In this document: positions 6,213 to 14,109 of the stretch, piece by piece
Numbering within the stretch: the stretch's first letter is position 1
Layout of the letters: each line of letters starts with the position of its first letter
Source of the DNA: Peptococcaceae bacterium
GTDB lineage: Bacteria > Bacillota > Peptococcia > Peptococcales > Peptococcaceae
Length of the DNA stretch: 29,807 nucleotides
Direction of reading: 5' to 3'
Assembly: GCA_900756555.1 (NCBI GenBank)
Contig: CAAEKP010000056.1
Location: 1 to 29,807 of the forward strand
Notes under the pieces: model-generated
Told to the model about the DNA's origin: nothing
What the model saw: the letters and a program-made list of their open reading frames with translations, nothing else
Database searches by the model: none
Translations under genes and position numbers: made by a program

Positions 6213-8222
6213 TTGCAGGGTAAAGAACGCAAACAAGTAGAAGACCTGACCCGTATTTACACCATCGTTGTGTTTGTGATTATTGGCATTCTGATTGCTA
6301 AGCTGGCCTGGATGCAGTTGGTAGAAACGGATTTCTATGCATCCCGGGCGGATGCGCAGCGCAACCGTTTGATGACCATTTCTGCCACCCGCGGCGATAT
6401 TATCACCAGCGACGGTGTGGTTCTGGTTACAGACCGCCCAAGTTATCAGTTGACGGTGGAGTATCTTTCGCTGAAAACCGGCGGCGAATACAATGAAGAT
6501 ATGATAAATCTGCTGGCTAAGCTGCTGGCGGACCCGGAACTGCCAGCGGAGAAAATTAAAGAAATTTGCGATGCCAACAGTGGCTATCTGTATAAACCCA
6601 TCGTGTTGAAAAAAAATCTGGATATTGCCACAGTGAGCCGCATTGAAGCGCATCGCAGTGAACTGCCCGGTGTGAGTATTGAATCCAGCCCGGAACGTAC
6701 TTATCTGGAAGGCACGCTGGCCAGCCATGTATTGGGTTATATCGGTGAAATCAGCCAAAAGGAACTGGAAGCTCAAACTGCCGCTGCGGAGGAAGGAACC
6801 GCAGAGGAAGACGCGCCTGTTTATAAGATGGGCGACTATGTGGGCAAGGTTGGGCTGGAAAAGCAATATGATCAGGTATTACGCGGTACCGATGGTTATC
6901 GACAGGTGGAAGTGAATGCAGGCGGACGGCCGGTGTCTGATGTAAAGACTGTGGAGCCGGAAGCGGGCAACAGCCTGGTGTTGACCATTGATGCAGACTT
7001 GCAGCGGGTTTTGGAAGAAGCTATGGACAGTACCATTGCCAGTCTGCAAAGTCAGAGTCGATCCGACAAAGCGGGTGCTGGCGCAGGTGTACTGTTAAAT
7101 GTAAAAACGGGGGAAGTACTGGCTATGGCCAGTCGTCCAGATGACAATGTACGGCAGCAGAACAGAGCCATTCAGGGGCGTTATGTGCCAGGCTCCACCT
7201 TTAAGCCGGTAACTGCCATTGCCGCGCTGGAAACAGGTGTGGTGAGCGATACGGAGAGCATTTACAATCCGGGGCGTTACTGGATTGCACCGTATATTAA
7301 AACCACAGCGCCAGTGGGTTACTATGACTTATACAAAGGGACAGCCAAGTCAGATAACGTTTATTTCCAGGAAATTGGCCGCAGAGCCGGGGTTGATGCC
7401 ATTGCCAAGTATGGGAAAGCTTTAGGGCTGGACAGTCCGACCGGCATTGATTTAGCCTATGAAAGCAAGGGCGAGCGCGCCTCAGAAGGTTTGCCTACCC
7501 CGGAAAAACGGCAGATGTATCAGGATTTGGCTGCTGCCAATTCAGATGCAATCTGGGATAAAAAGATTGCCGAGACAGAAGCGCAGTATCAGACCGATTT
7601 AGCGGCAGCAACTACAGAGGAAGAAAAGAAAAAAATAGAACGTCGTTATAAGAACAACATGGCGATCTATAAAAGTGAGAAAGCCATCAACCATAAATGG
7701 AATTCTGAATGGCATGCGGCGGACACCTTTAACGTGGCAATCGGGCAGGGGCGGCAGAACTACACGCCAGTTCAGCTGGCAGTTTACGCAGCAGCGGTAG
7801 CCAACGGAGGCACGGTGTATCAGCCTTATGTTGTAAAACAGGTGTTGAACCATGCCGGAGAAGTAGTTCAGACAAATGAGCCTGTGGTGCGTCAGGAAGC
7901 AGGAATCAGTGAAGATACCTTGAATAAAGTAAGAAAGGCCATGTGTCAGGTTACAGCACCTGGCGGCGGTGCTTACAGGTTATTTGCCAATTTTCCGGCT
8001 GATATTCAGGTAGCGGCAAAAACTGGTACTGCCCAGCCGGGCCGCAGCGGCTATCATGTGGGGCATAAAGAATATTACGATGGTCTGTTTATCGCGTTTG
8101 CTCCGGCCGATGACCCGGAAGTGGCGTTTGCCTGCGTGATGGAATACGGGTACAGTGGCGCCGGGTCTGCGGGGCGTGTAGCCAAAGCAGTGCTGGAGGA
8201 GTATTTTGATTTGAATGAATAA
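6213..8222 (+). CDS. mrdA: Penicillin-binding protein 2 (elongasome transpeptidase)
   Basis: Class B PBP that cross-links peptidoglycan during elongation with RodA. The 669-residue product has one N-terminal membrane anchor (about 14-36), a PBP-dimer/pedestal domain (about 55-235, with ATRGDIITSDG and a GxxGLEKQYD motif), and a transpeptidase domain with the catalytic triad of motifs: SxxK = S328-K331 (STFK), SxN = S380-N382 (SDN), KTG = 603-605. The start is TTG 6213 with AAAGGAG at 6198-6204. An unusual feature is a highly charged, Lys/Glu-rich helical insertion of about 80 residues (417-499) between the SDN motif and the WHAADTFNVAIGQG segment; the E. coli enzyme has only a short loop there. 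Gene order mreBCD-mrdA supports PBP2 rather than a division PBP3. Confidence 0.95.
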   Translation: MQGKERKQVEDLTRIYTIVVFVIIGILIAKLAWMQLVETDFYASRADAQRNRLMTISATRGDIITSDGVVLVTDRPSYQLTVEYLSLKTGGEYNEDMINLLAKLLADPELPAEKIKEICDANSGYLYKPIVLKKNLDIATVSRIEAHRSELPGVSIESSPERTYLEGTLASHVLGYIGEISQKELEAQTAAAEEGTAEEDAPVYKMGDYVGKVGLEKQYDQVLRGTDGYRQVEVNAGGRPVSDVKTVEPEAGNSLVLTIDADLQRVLEEAMDSTIASLQSQSRSDKAGAGAGVLLNVKTGEVLAMASRPDDNVRQQNRAIQGRYVPGSTFKPVTAIAALETGVVSDTESIYNPGRYWIAPYIKTTAPVGYYDLYKGTAKSDNVYFQEIGRRAGVDAIAKYGKALGLDSPTGIDLAYESKGERASEGLPTPEKRQMYQDLAAANSDAIWDKKIAETEAQYQTDLAAATTEEEKKKIERRYKNNMAIYKSEKAINHKWNSEWHAADTFNVAIGQGRQNYTPVQLAVYAAAVANGGTVYQPYVVKQVLNHAGEVVQTNEPVVRQEAGISEDTLNKVRKAMCQVTAPGGGAYRLFANFPADIQVAAKTGTAQPGRSGYHVGHKEYYDGLFIAFAPADDPEVAFACVMEYGYSGAGSAGRVAKAVLEEYFDLNE

Positions 8223-8280
8223 CAGGAATCGCAGCATACGATAAGAATTTTGATGACAAAAAAATCTGGAGAGAGTAAAA

Positions 8281-9006
8281 ATGGGAGAAGCGGTAAGTTT
8301 TAAAGGAAATAAAGACGGCATTGTGTTGCTGCTGGATTGCAGTGTGGAGTTTGAAACATTGTGTCAGATGATTGTGCAGAAGCTGTGGCAGTCCAGAAGT
8401 TTTCTGGGGGAACACACTACGCTGATTGTCAATTCCGGCGATATTTGCCTGAATGATGGGCAGCAGCTGGCGATGAAAGTATTGCTGCAATCGCTGGGGC
8501 ATGATGTGAAATATTTTCTGCCGGAGCGGCCTGCTGTGGCAGAGCCAGCGCGGGAAGTGGCAGCGGCTGTGCAACCAAAATCAGAGCCGAAGCTGAGCCA
8601 GGCAGCACCTGCAGCGCAGCAGGAAACAGAACCAGAAGCAGCTTTGCCGGAAGGACTGACTGATATCGCCCATTATCTGGCGAAAGGGGCGCTGGCAATC
8701 CGCAAAAATGTGCGTTCTGGTCAGAAAATTTCTTATGATGGCACCTTGATTGTGTTTGGTGATGTCAATGCTGGCGCAGAACTGGTGGCTACCGGGCATA
8801 TTTTAGTGCTGGGCACTCTGCGCGGGGTGGCTCATGCCGGCTGTCAGGGAGATAAAAATGCTATCGTGTATGCCAATCAGCTGTGCTCCTTACAGCTGCG
8901 CATTGCAGAGATGATTGCCCGCGCGCCGGACGGAGAGAATACAGAACGCCGTGTGCCGGAAATCGCCAGAATTATTGATAATTATCTGGTGATTGAAGAA
9001 GTATAA
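8281..9006 (+). CDS. minC: Septum site-determining protein MinC
   Basis: MinC inhibits FtsZ assembly away from mid-cell. The 241-residue product has an N-terminal FtsZ-inhibiting domain (about 1-82, with GIVLLLD early on), a Gln/Ala/Glu-rich linker (about 83-120) and the C-terminal beta-helix dimerisation and MinD-binding domain (about 125-228). The hallmark of that domain is present: RKNVRSGQKISYDGTLIVFG, with further turns such as GAELVATGHILVLG and LRGVAHAG. The start is ATG 8281 with GGAGAG at 8268-8273. Followed by minD and minE at 35 and 11 bases: a complete minCDE operon embedded in the cell-shape cluster. Confidence 0.96.
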   Translation: MGEAVSFKGNKDGIVLLLDCSVEFETLCQMIVQKLWQSRSFLGEHTTLIVNSGDICLNDGQQLAMKVLLQSLGHDVKYFLPERPAVAEPAREVAAAVQPKSEPKLSQAAPAAQQETEPEAALPEGLTDIAHYLAKGALAIRKNVRSGQKISYDGTLIVFGDVNAGAELVATGHILVLGTLRGVAHAGCQGDKNAIVYANQLCSLQLRIAEMIARAPDGENTERRVPEIARIIDNYLVIEEV

Positions 9007-9041
9007 AAAACAGTGTTATTTAGAATATGGAGGGGAATGGT

Positions 9042-9836
9042 ATGGGAGAAGTAATTGTTGTAACATCAGGAAAAGGCGGCGTTGGTAAAACAACCACAGC
9101 AGCCAATATTGGGACAGGTTTGGCCGCGCAGGGGAAAAAGGTTGTATTGTTGGACACCGATATCGGTCTGCGTAATCTGGATGTGGTGATGGGTCTGGAA
9201 AACAGAATTGTGTATGATATTGTGGATATTGCACAGGGGCGCTGCAAGCTGAAACAGGGGATGATTAAGGATAAACGTTTCCCTGAGTTATACCTGATTC
9301 CTGCGGCGCAGACCAAAGATAAAAGTTCTGTGACGGAAGACCAGGTGCGGGCCATCTGTAATGAACTGCGTCAGGAAGTGGACTTCGTAATCGTGGATTG
9401 CCCGGCGGGGATTGAGCAGGGCTTCAAAAATGCTATCGCCGGCGCTGACAAAGCGATTGTGGTAACTAATCCGGAAGTATCTGCTGTGCGTGACGCAGAC
9501 CGCATTATCGGTCTGTTGGAAGCCAATGGGCTGGGCGATCCTCAGCTGGTGCTGAACCGGGTGCGTCCAAACATGGTGCGTCAGGGCGATATGATGAGCG
9601 TGGATGATATTCTGGAAATTCTGGCGATTAAGCTGCTTGGTGTAATTCCAGACGACGATAATATCGTAATCTCTACCAACCGCGGTGAACCAACCGTGCT
9701 GGATAACAACTCGCAGGCCGGACAGGCTTATCGCAACATTGTACAGCGTTTGCTGGGCAAAGAAGTGCCACTGCTGAATCTGGATGTGGAAGAAGGGTTC
9801 TTTGCCAGATTGATGAAATTATTCAAAGGAAATTAG
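9042..9836 (+). CDS. minD: Septum site-determining ATPase MinD
   Basis: MinD is a deviant-Walker ParA-family ATPase that binds the membrane as an ATP dimer and recruits MinC. The 264-residue product has the deviant Walker A SGKGGVGKTT (signature K11, catalytic-loop K16), switch I around LLDTDIGLRNLD, Walker B VIVDCPAG, and a C-terminal amphipathic membrane-targeting helix (EEGFFARLMKLFKGN). I chose ATG 9042 because GGAGGGG at 9029-9035 is correctly spaced for it; the in-frame ATG at 9027 would place that sequence inside the coding region. minE follows after 11 bases. Confidence 0.97.
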   Translation: MGEVIVVTSGKGGVGKTTTAANIGTGLAAQGKKVVLLDTDIGLRNLDVVMGLENRIVYDIVDIAQGRCKLKQGMIKDKRFPELYLIPAAQTKDKSSVTEDQVRAICNELRQEVDFVIVDCPAGIEQGFKNAIAGADKAIVVTNPEVSAVRDADRIIGLLEANGLGDPQLVLNRVRPNMVRQGDMMSVDDILEILAIKLLGVIPDDDNIVISTNRGEPTVLDNNSQAGQAYRNIVQRLLGKEVPLLNLDVEEGFFARLMKLFKGN

Positions 9837-9847
9837 GAGGCGGCATC

Positions 9848-10123
9848 ATGGCAAGTTTTTTACAGAGATTGTTTGGCAGTGAAAAAGCCAGCAAAGAGTT
9901 AGCCAAAGACCGTCTGAAACTGGTGCTGATTCATGACAGAGCCAGCCTTTCTCCGGCAATGATGGATAATTTACGACGCGATCTGGTGGAAGTTATCTCA
10001 AAATATATGGAGTTTGATGAATCTGCACTGGATGTGCAGATGGCAGAGCAGGACAGCATGACTATGCTGGAGGTCAACATTCCAGTTGCCAATGTAAAAC
10101 GGAACAGCGGAACAGAAAAATAA
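9848..10123 (+). CDS. minE: Cell division topological specificity factor MinE
   Basis: MinE stimulates the MinD ATPase and drives pole-to-pole oscillation. The 91-residue product fits the family: an N-terminal amphipathic helix (MASFLQRLFG), the MinD-binding segment around residues 16-32 (KELAKDRLKLVLIHDRA), and the C-terminal topological-specificity fold with DLVEVISKYM and LEVNIPV. AGGAGG overlaps the minD stop at 9835-9840. A minE gene is typical of Negativicutes among Firmicutes, whereas Bacillus uses DivIVA/MinJ, so this gene is part of the taxonomic argument. Confidence 0.95.
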   Translation: MASFLQRLFGSEKASKELAKDRLKLVLIHDRASLSPAMMDNLRRDLVEVISKYMEFDESALDVQMAEQDSMTMLEVNIPVANVKRNSGTEK

Positions 10124-10144
10124 GCAGGAGGAGGCTGTCGCACA

Positions 10145-11266
10145 ATGAAGAATTTTTATAAGCTGTTGACCAAACTGGATTATGGTATGCTGTTGTCGCT
10201 GACAGCCGTTATTATCATAGGCTTGTTTGTGTTGGACAGCGCAGCAGCCAGTGAAGGGACAGCCTACGTACTGCGGCAGTTAGTCTGGATTGTGGCAGGG
10301 ATTGTTATCATGTTAGGCGCATTGCAGCTAGACTATACGATACTGCAAAAATACAGCAAACAACTGTATATCTTTGCGTTGGTATTTTTGTTAGCGGTGC
10401 GCCTGTTTGGTTCTGTGCGCGGCGGCGCACGAGGATGGTTTGTGATTGCGGGTTTTGGGATTCAGCCTGCGGAATATTGTAAAATCATTCTGATTCTCTG
10501 TTACGCGCAGTTTTTGTCCAGCCGGCGGGAGCGGCTGCAAACTATGCAGGATTTAATTCCCTGCTTTTTGTTTATGGCCTTGCCGGTGCTGCTTTTAATG
10601 GCGCAGCCGGACTTAGGCAGTGCGTTGGTGTATATTTTTATCATGGTAGGGATGCTGTTTGTGGCTGGTGCCAACCGAAAAATTCTAATCAGTCTGTTTG
10701 GCGGCGGTATTGTAGCCTTGATTATCTATCTGCTTGGCGTATGGAAACTGAACTGGTGGTGTCCGCTGAAAACCTATCAGTTAAATCGTTTTCTGGTATT
10801 GTTTGACCCCAATATTGACCCGTTAGGCGCCGGCTATAATGTCTGGCAGTCCCGTATTGCCATTGGCAATGGCGGTTTCTGGGGCGAAGGACTGCACATG
10901 GGCAGTCAGAGTACCGGGGCGTTTATGCCGGAACAGCATACAGACTTTATTTTTGCAGTGTTCGCAGAAGAATTGGGCTTTATTGGCGCCTGTGGTTTAT
11001 TACTGCTGTACGCGTTTATGTTGTTCCGTGGACTGCGGGTTTCCATGCTGTCCAAAGATATGTACGGCACACTGGTGGCTGCGGGTATTGTAAGTATGTA
11101 TCTGTTTCACATTCTGGAGAATGCTGGTATGACAATGGGGATTATGCCGGTTACCGGGATTCCGTTGCCATTTGTCAGCTACGGCGGCAGTTCTATGCTG
11201 ACTAATTTCCTGGGTATTGCGCTGCTACAGAATATTTATGTGCATCGACAGCGGCTTATTTTTTAA
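10145..11266 (+). CDS. rodA: Peptidoglycan glycosyltransferase RodA (SEDS family)
   Basis: RodA polymerises glycan strands from lipid II together with PBP2. The 373-residue product has about ten membrane segments. SEDS hallmarks are visible: PAEYCKI, MAQPDLGSALV, GNGGFWGEGL, a PEQHTDFIFAVFAEELGF segment, and the C-terminal PFVSYGGSSM. The start is ATG 10145 with CAGGAGGAGG at about 10124-10133. RodA is preferred over FtsW because of its position in the mre/mrdA cluster and the absence of mur or ftsZ neighbours. It closes the shape-and-division block; a two-component system begins 12 bases later. Confidence 0.95.
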   Translation: MKNFYKLLTKLDYGMLLSLTAVIIIGLFVLDSAAASEGTAYVLRQLVWIVAGIVIMLGALQLDYTILQKYSKQLYIFALVFLLAVRLFGSVRGGARGWFVIAGFGIQPAEYCKIILILCYAQFLSSRRERLQTMQDLIPCFLFMALPVLLLMAQPDLGSALVYIFIMVGMLFVAGANRKILISLFGGGIVALIIYLLGVWKLNWWCPLKTYQLNRFLVLFDPNIDPLGAGYNVWQSRIAIGNGGFWGEGLHMGSQSTGAFMPEQHTDFIFAVFAEELGFIGACGLLLLYAFMLFRGLRVSMLSKDMYGTLVAAGIVSMYLFHILENAGMTMGIMPVTGIPLPFVSYGGSSMLTNFLGIALLQNIYVHRQRLIF

Positions 11267-11278
11267 GGAGCGTGTGAC

Positions 11279-11977
11279 ATGGAGCAGACAAGAGTATATC
11301 GGATTCTGGTCATTGAGGATGAGGATTCTATTCGGGAACTGGTGAAGCTGAATCTGGAACTGGCGGATTTTGAAGTAATCGAGGCTGCCGACGGGCTGGA
11401 AGGTTTGAATAAGGTGATACAGGAAAAGCCTGATTTAGTGCTGCTGGACCTGATGCTGCCCAAGATGGACGGCTACGAGCTGTTGCCTAAGATTACTGAG
11501 CGGCAGATTCCTGTGATTATCCTGACTGCCATGAATGGGCTGAAAGATAAAATTAAGGGATTTAATCTGGGTACGGACGATTACATTACCAAGCCGTTTG
11601 AGTCCATGGAATTGCTGGCGCGCATCCGGGCTGTGCTGCGGCGCAGTCAGCAGACGGTTCAACAGCAGGAAGAACAGGCGGCTCAAACCTTACAATATGA
11701 TGATATTGTGCTGCATCTGGATCAGCATCGGGTATTTCATCACGGCGAGGAAATTGAACTGACGCTGAAAGAATTTGAACTGCTGCGTTTGCTGGTGGAG
11801 CACAAAGGAAAGGTATTATCCCGGGAAAAATTGCTGGAACAGGTGTGGGACTACGGCTATGAGGGCAACACCCGCACGGTGGATATGCACATCCAGCGAC
11901 TGCGCACTAAATTGCAGACCGACAAGATCAGTACGGTGTACAAAGTTGGGTATCGGCTGGAGGATGATACGCCATGA
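11279..11977 (+). CDS. OmpR/PhoB-family response regulator
   Basis: A 232-residue DNA-binding regulator. The receiver domain (about 8-122) has the acidic pair E13/D14, phospho-acceptor D57 in LLDLMLPKMDG, switch residue T83 and conserved K105 in DDYITKPFE. The C-terminal winged-helix domain (about 135-230) has the ELTLKEFELLRLLVEHKGKVLSRE-type start, shown here only in part, and the recognition-helix region ending TVYKVGYRLE. The start is ATG 11279 after AAGGAG at 11264-11269. Its stop overlaps the kinase start (ATGA), so the two are translationally coupled. The closest functional analogy is PhoP/PhoB-type regulation, which fits the 11-base direct repeats after the kinase gene, but the real signal is unknown. 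Confidence 0.94.
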   Translation: MEQTRVYRILVIEDEDSIRELVKLNLELADFEVIEAADGLEGLNKVIQEKPDLVLLDLMLPKMDGYELLPKITERQIPVIILTAMNGLKDKIKGFNLGTDDYITKPFESMELLARIRAVLRRSQQTVQQQEEQAAQTLQYDDIVLHLDQHRVFHHGEEIELTLKEFELLRLLVEHKGKVLSREKLLEQVWDYGYEGNTRTVDMHIQRLRTKLQTDKISTVYKVGYRLEDDTP

Positions 11978-13383
11978 AGTTCAGCACCAAGCTATTAAGC
12001 CTGTACATGGTGATTTATCTGGTAGTCATCACTGTGGTGGGCATAACCGTTACAGAAAATAGTTATCAATTACTGCGGCAGCAGGAAATCAAGCGCAGTA
12101 TGAGTGAGGAGCAAAACATTTATTCCAATGTTTTGCTCTATTTATTAAACGACAATCAGAGCAGTGACTCGCTGAGCAGCTATGGCCTCAGCATTGTAGA
12201 ACTGTTCAGCGGCAACAACAGCTATCTGGAAGTGTTTGACCAGGACTTGAATCTCATTGCCAGCAACTCCCCCGCTGTGTGGAATCAGCAGCGGGAGGAA
12301 CTGCAGGTGGCGGCTGACGGAGAAGTGAGTATTATACTGCGCCACGATGAGCAGGGCAATTATTATCTATTTATCAGCAATTTAATTGAGGCGCGGCAGC
12401 AAAAACTGGTGTTGTGCATGGTGAAGGACATCAACTATATTGAAGTGCAGCGCCGTGAAGAGTATCAGTTCTTTATGCTGGCCGGGTTATTGGGGTTATT
12501 GGCTTCCAGCTTGTTTGTGGCGGCATTTGGATATTGGCTGCTGCGGCCTGTGCGGGAACTGGACAAGGCGGCGCAGAATATTGCTGCCGGCAACTATGAC
12601 CAGCGCGTATCGGTGAACAGCAATGATGAGATTGGCAGTTTGGCGCAGCAGTTCAGCCGCATGGCAGATGAAATTGAGGGAAGGATACAGCAGCTGCAAT
12701 TGGAAAGCGTGCGGCAGCAGCGATTTATTGATAATCTGACCCACGAATCACGCACGCCGCTGACGTCCATCATTGGCTATGCCGAATTACTGCAAAAAGT
12801 AGATTATGACCCGGCTTTGTTCCAGAAGGGTCTGAATTACATCCACAGTGAAGGCAAGCGTATGCTGAATCTGAATAATATGCTGCTGGATTTAACCTTT
12901 TATCGGGAGAAAAACTTTGAACTGCTTCCTCAGCCTGTGCTGCCAATTTGCCGGGAAGTACAGGAAATTATCACGGTGCGGGCTGCGGAGCGGAACATCA
13001 TAATAGAAGTGCAGGGTGACGATTTTGTGTTGCCGTTGGACAGCGATTTGATGAAAAGCCTGCTGCTTAATCTGGTGGACAATGCTCTGAAAGCCAGCAA
13101 TGATAACAGCCGTATTATTATTGGTACGGTGTTAAACGAAGATGCCAGGGTTCTTTATGTGCAGGATTTTGGTCGCGGTATGGAGGACAAAGAGTTAGAA
13201 AAAATCAAGGAGCCGTTTTACCGGGTGGATAAAGCCCGTTCCCGCAAAGATGGCGGCGTGGGGCTGGGTGTGGCTATCTGCAATCAGATTGCTCACACGT
13301 TGCAGGGGCGGCTGGATTATGAGAGTGAACCGAACAAAGGCACCACAGCAAAAATTTATTTTACAGACGGGGCAAAAAGTTAA
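11974..13383 (+). CDS. Membrane sensor histidine kinase
   Basis: A 469-residue kinase partner of the upstream regulator. Layout: membrane segment 1 (about 9-29), an extracytoplasmic sensor region of about 135 residues without a recognised fold, membrane segment 2 (about 166-189), HAMP (about 190-242, with LLRPVRELDKAAQNIAAG), and a dimerisation helix with phospho-acceptor H257 in NLTHESRTPLTSIIGY. The ATPase domain has the N box LLLNLVDNALKAS, G1 DFGRGME and G2 GVGLGVAICNQI. The H box has Ser at the position where Leu is usual in SHELRTPL. Its last bases overlap the first of three direct repeats in the lipoprotein promoter region. Confidence 0.93.
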   Translation: MKFSTKLLSLYMVIYLVVITVVGITVTENSYQLLRQQEIKRSMSEEQNIYSNVLLYLLNDNQSSDSLSSYGLSIVELFSGNNSYLEVFDQDLNLIASNSPAVWNQQREELQVAADGEVSIILRHDEQGNYYLFISNLIEARQQKLVLCMVKDINYIEVQRREEYQFFMLAGLLGLLASSLFVAAFGYWLLRPVRELDKAAQNIAAGNYDQRVSVNSNDEIGSLAQQFSRMADEIEGRIQQLQLESVRQQRFIDNLTHESRTPLTSIIGYAELLQKVDYDPALFQKGLNYIHSEGKRMLNLNNMLLDLTFYREKNFELLPQPVLPICREVQEIITVRAAERNIIIEVQGDDFVLPLDSDLMKSLLLNLVDNALKASNDNSRIIIGTVLNEDARVLYVQDFGRGMEDKELEKIKEPFYRVDKARSRKDGGVGLGVAICNQIAHTLQGRLDYESEPNKGTTAKIYFTDGAKS

Positions 13384-13444
13384 CGGTTCTTTTACAATTC
13401 TGTTACAAAGATGATGCCAGTTTGTGATTACCTCCTGTTATGAT
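13380..13444 (+). promoter_or_regulatory. PhoB/PhoP-type direct repeats and -10 of the lipoprotein gene
   Basis: Three tandem 11-base units start at 13380, 13391 and 13402: TTAACGGTTCT, TTTACAATTCT, GTTACAAAGAT. Each opens with a TTAACA-like hexamer. An 11-base period is what OmpR/PhoB-family dimers need, and TTAACA-like hexamers are the known PhoP box of Bacillus. A -10 box TATGAT lies at 13439-13444 but the -35 position (13416-13421) is poor, as expected for an activator-dependent promoter. Control by the adjacent two-component system is inference. Confidence 0.5.
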
Positions 13445-13489
13445 AGAAACACAGCGAAGAGCTGTAACATTTGAGGAGGCGTTTTTAAA

Positions 13490-13798
13490 ATGAAAATGAA
13501 AAAATTATTAGCTGGTGTATTATGTTTTGGTTTAGCAACATTCGCTCTGACAGGTTGTGGCGGCGACAAACAGGACGCAGATCAGCCACAGGATGAACAG
13601 CAGCAGGTTGAACAGCAGCCAGCAGAAGGTCAGGACGCAGCAGCTGATGCAAATGCACCTGCCGACCAGGATGCTAACGCTCCAGCAGATCAGGACGCTG
13701 ATGCAGCAGACGATACCAATGCTGATGCTAACGCAGATGCAGCAGATGATGGTGCAGAATCTCAGGAAGACGCAGGCAGCGAAACACAGGCTCAGTAA
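13490..13798 (+). CDS. Acidic low-complexity lipoprotein
   Basis: A 102-residue secreted lipoprotein. A basic N-terminus (MKMKK) and hydrophobic stretch end in the lipobox LTGC, with C23 as the expected lipidated residue. The mature part is almost entirely Asp, Ala, Gln, Glu and Asn, strongly acidic with a single Lys near its start, and includes an imperfect 8-residue repeat (ANAPADQD twice, then related DADAADD/NADANAD units). It is likely disordered. The ribosome binding site is GAGGAGG at 13473-13479; ATG 13496 is a possible alternative start with poorer spacing. It lies directly after the two-component system and ends at a strong terminator. No family is recognised; cation binding or a cell-envelope spacer role are guesses. 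Confidence 0.8.
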   Translation: MKMKKLLAGVLCFGLATFALTGCGGDKQDADQPQDEQQQVEQQPAEGQDAAADANAPADQDANAPADQDADAADDTNADANADAADDGAESQEDAGSETQAQ

Positions 13799-13817
13799 GT
13801 AACGAAATAGAATTACA

Positions 13818-13856
13818 AAAACTGTCGTATGGAATTATCCAGCGGCAGTTTTTTTA
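13818..13856 (+). terminator. Rho-independent terminator of the lipoprotein gene
   Basis: ACTGTCG (13821-13827) pairs with CGGCAGT (13843-13849), extended by A-T pairs, and is followed by seven T. It lies 20 bases after the stop codon. Confidence 0.85.
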
Positions 13857-14109
13857 TGATATTGTTTCGATTATTGTTTGTGTTGTTGTAAAATTGCTGC
13901 CGCATCGCGCAGTAAAAATTTTTTCTGAAAATAGTTCTAAAAATAAATGATGTAAAATACGTGATATAAAAAATATTTGGCTAAAATAATTTGTATTTTT
14001 TCCGAAATTCATATAAACTGAAGGATAGTGATTTTTTTCCCAGAAAAGAAAATCGCATGTTGGTTTTATCGTATAGAGAGTTTGAGAAAGAGATACTAGG
14101 AGGTATCTG
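13857..14109 (+). promoter_or_regulatory. AT-rich promoter and leader of the DEAD-box helicase gene with a hairpin at the Shine-Dalgarno
   Basis: The stretch is very AT-rich with no gene. A candidate promoter is TTGTAT (13991-13996), a 17-base spacer and TAAACT (14014-14019). The resulting leader of about 85 bases contains a GATTTT/AAAATC hairpin near 14030-14054. A 6-base-pair hairpin at 14091-14108 (AGATAC/GTATCT) has the Shine-Dalgarno AGGAGG in its loop and 3' arm. The promoter is a by-eye call; the hairpin is exact. Confidence 0.5.

Noticed and set aside
6141..6866. 241-residue minus-strand frame over the mreD end and PBP2 start
   Set aside because: Antisense to well-supported genes and their ribosome binding site; no homology recognised.
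13560..13795. CRISPR-like or tandem DNA repeats in the lipoprotein gene
   Set aside because: The repeats follow the codons of an acidic low-complexity protein and are not evenly spaced with unique spacers.
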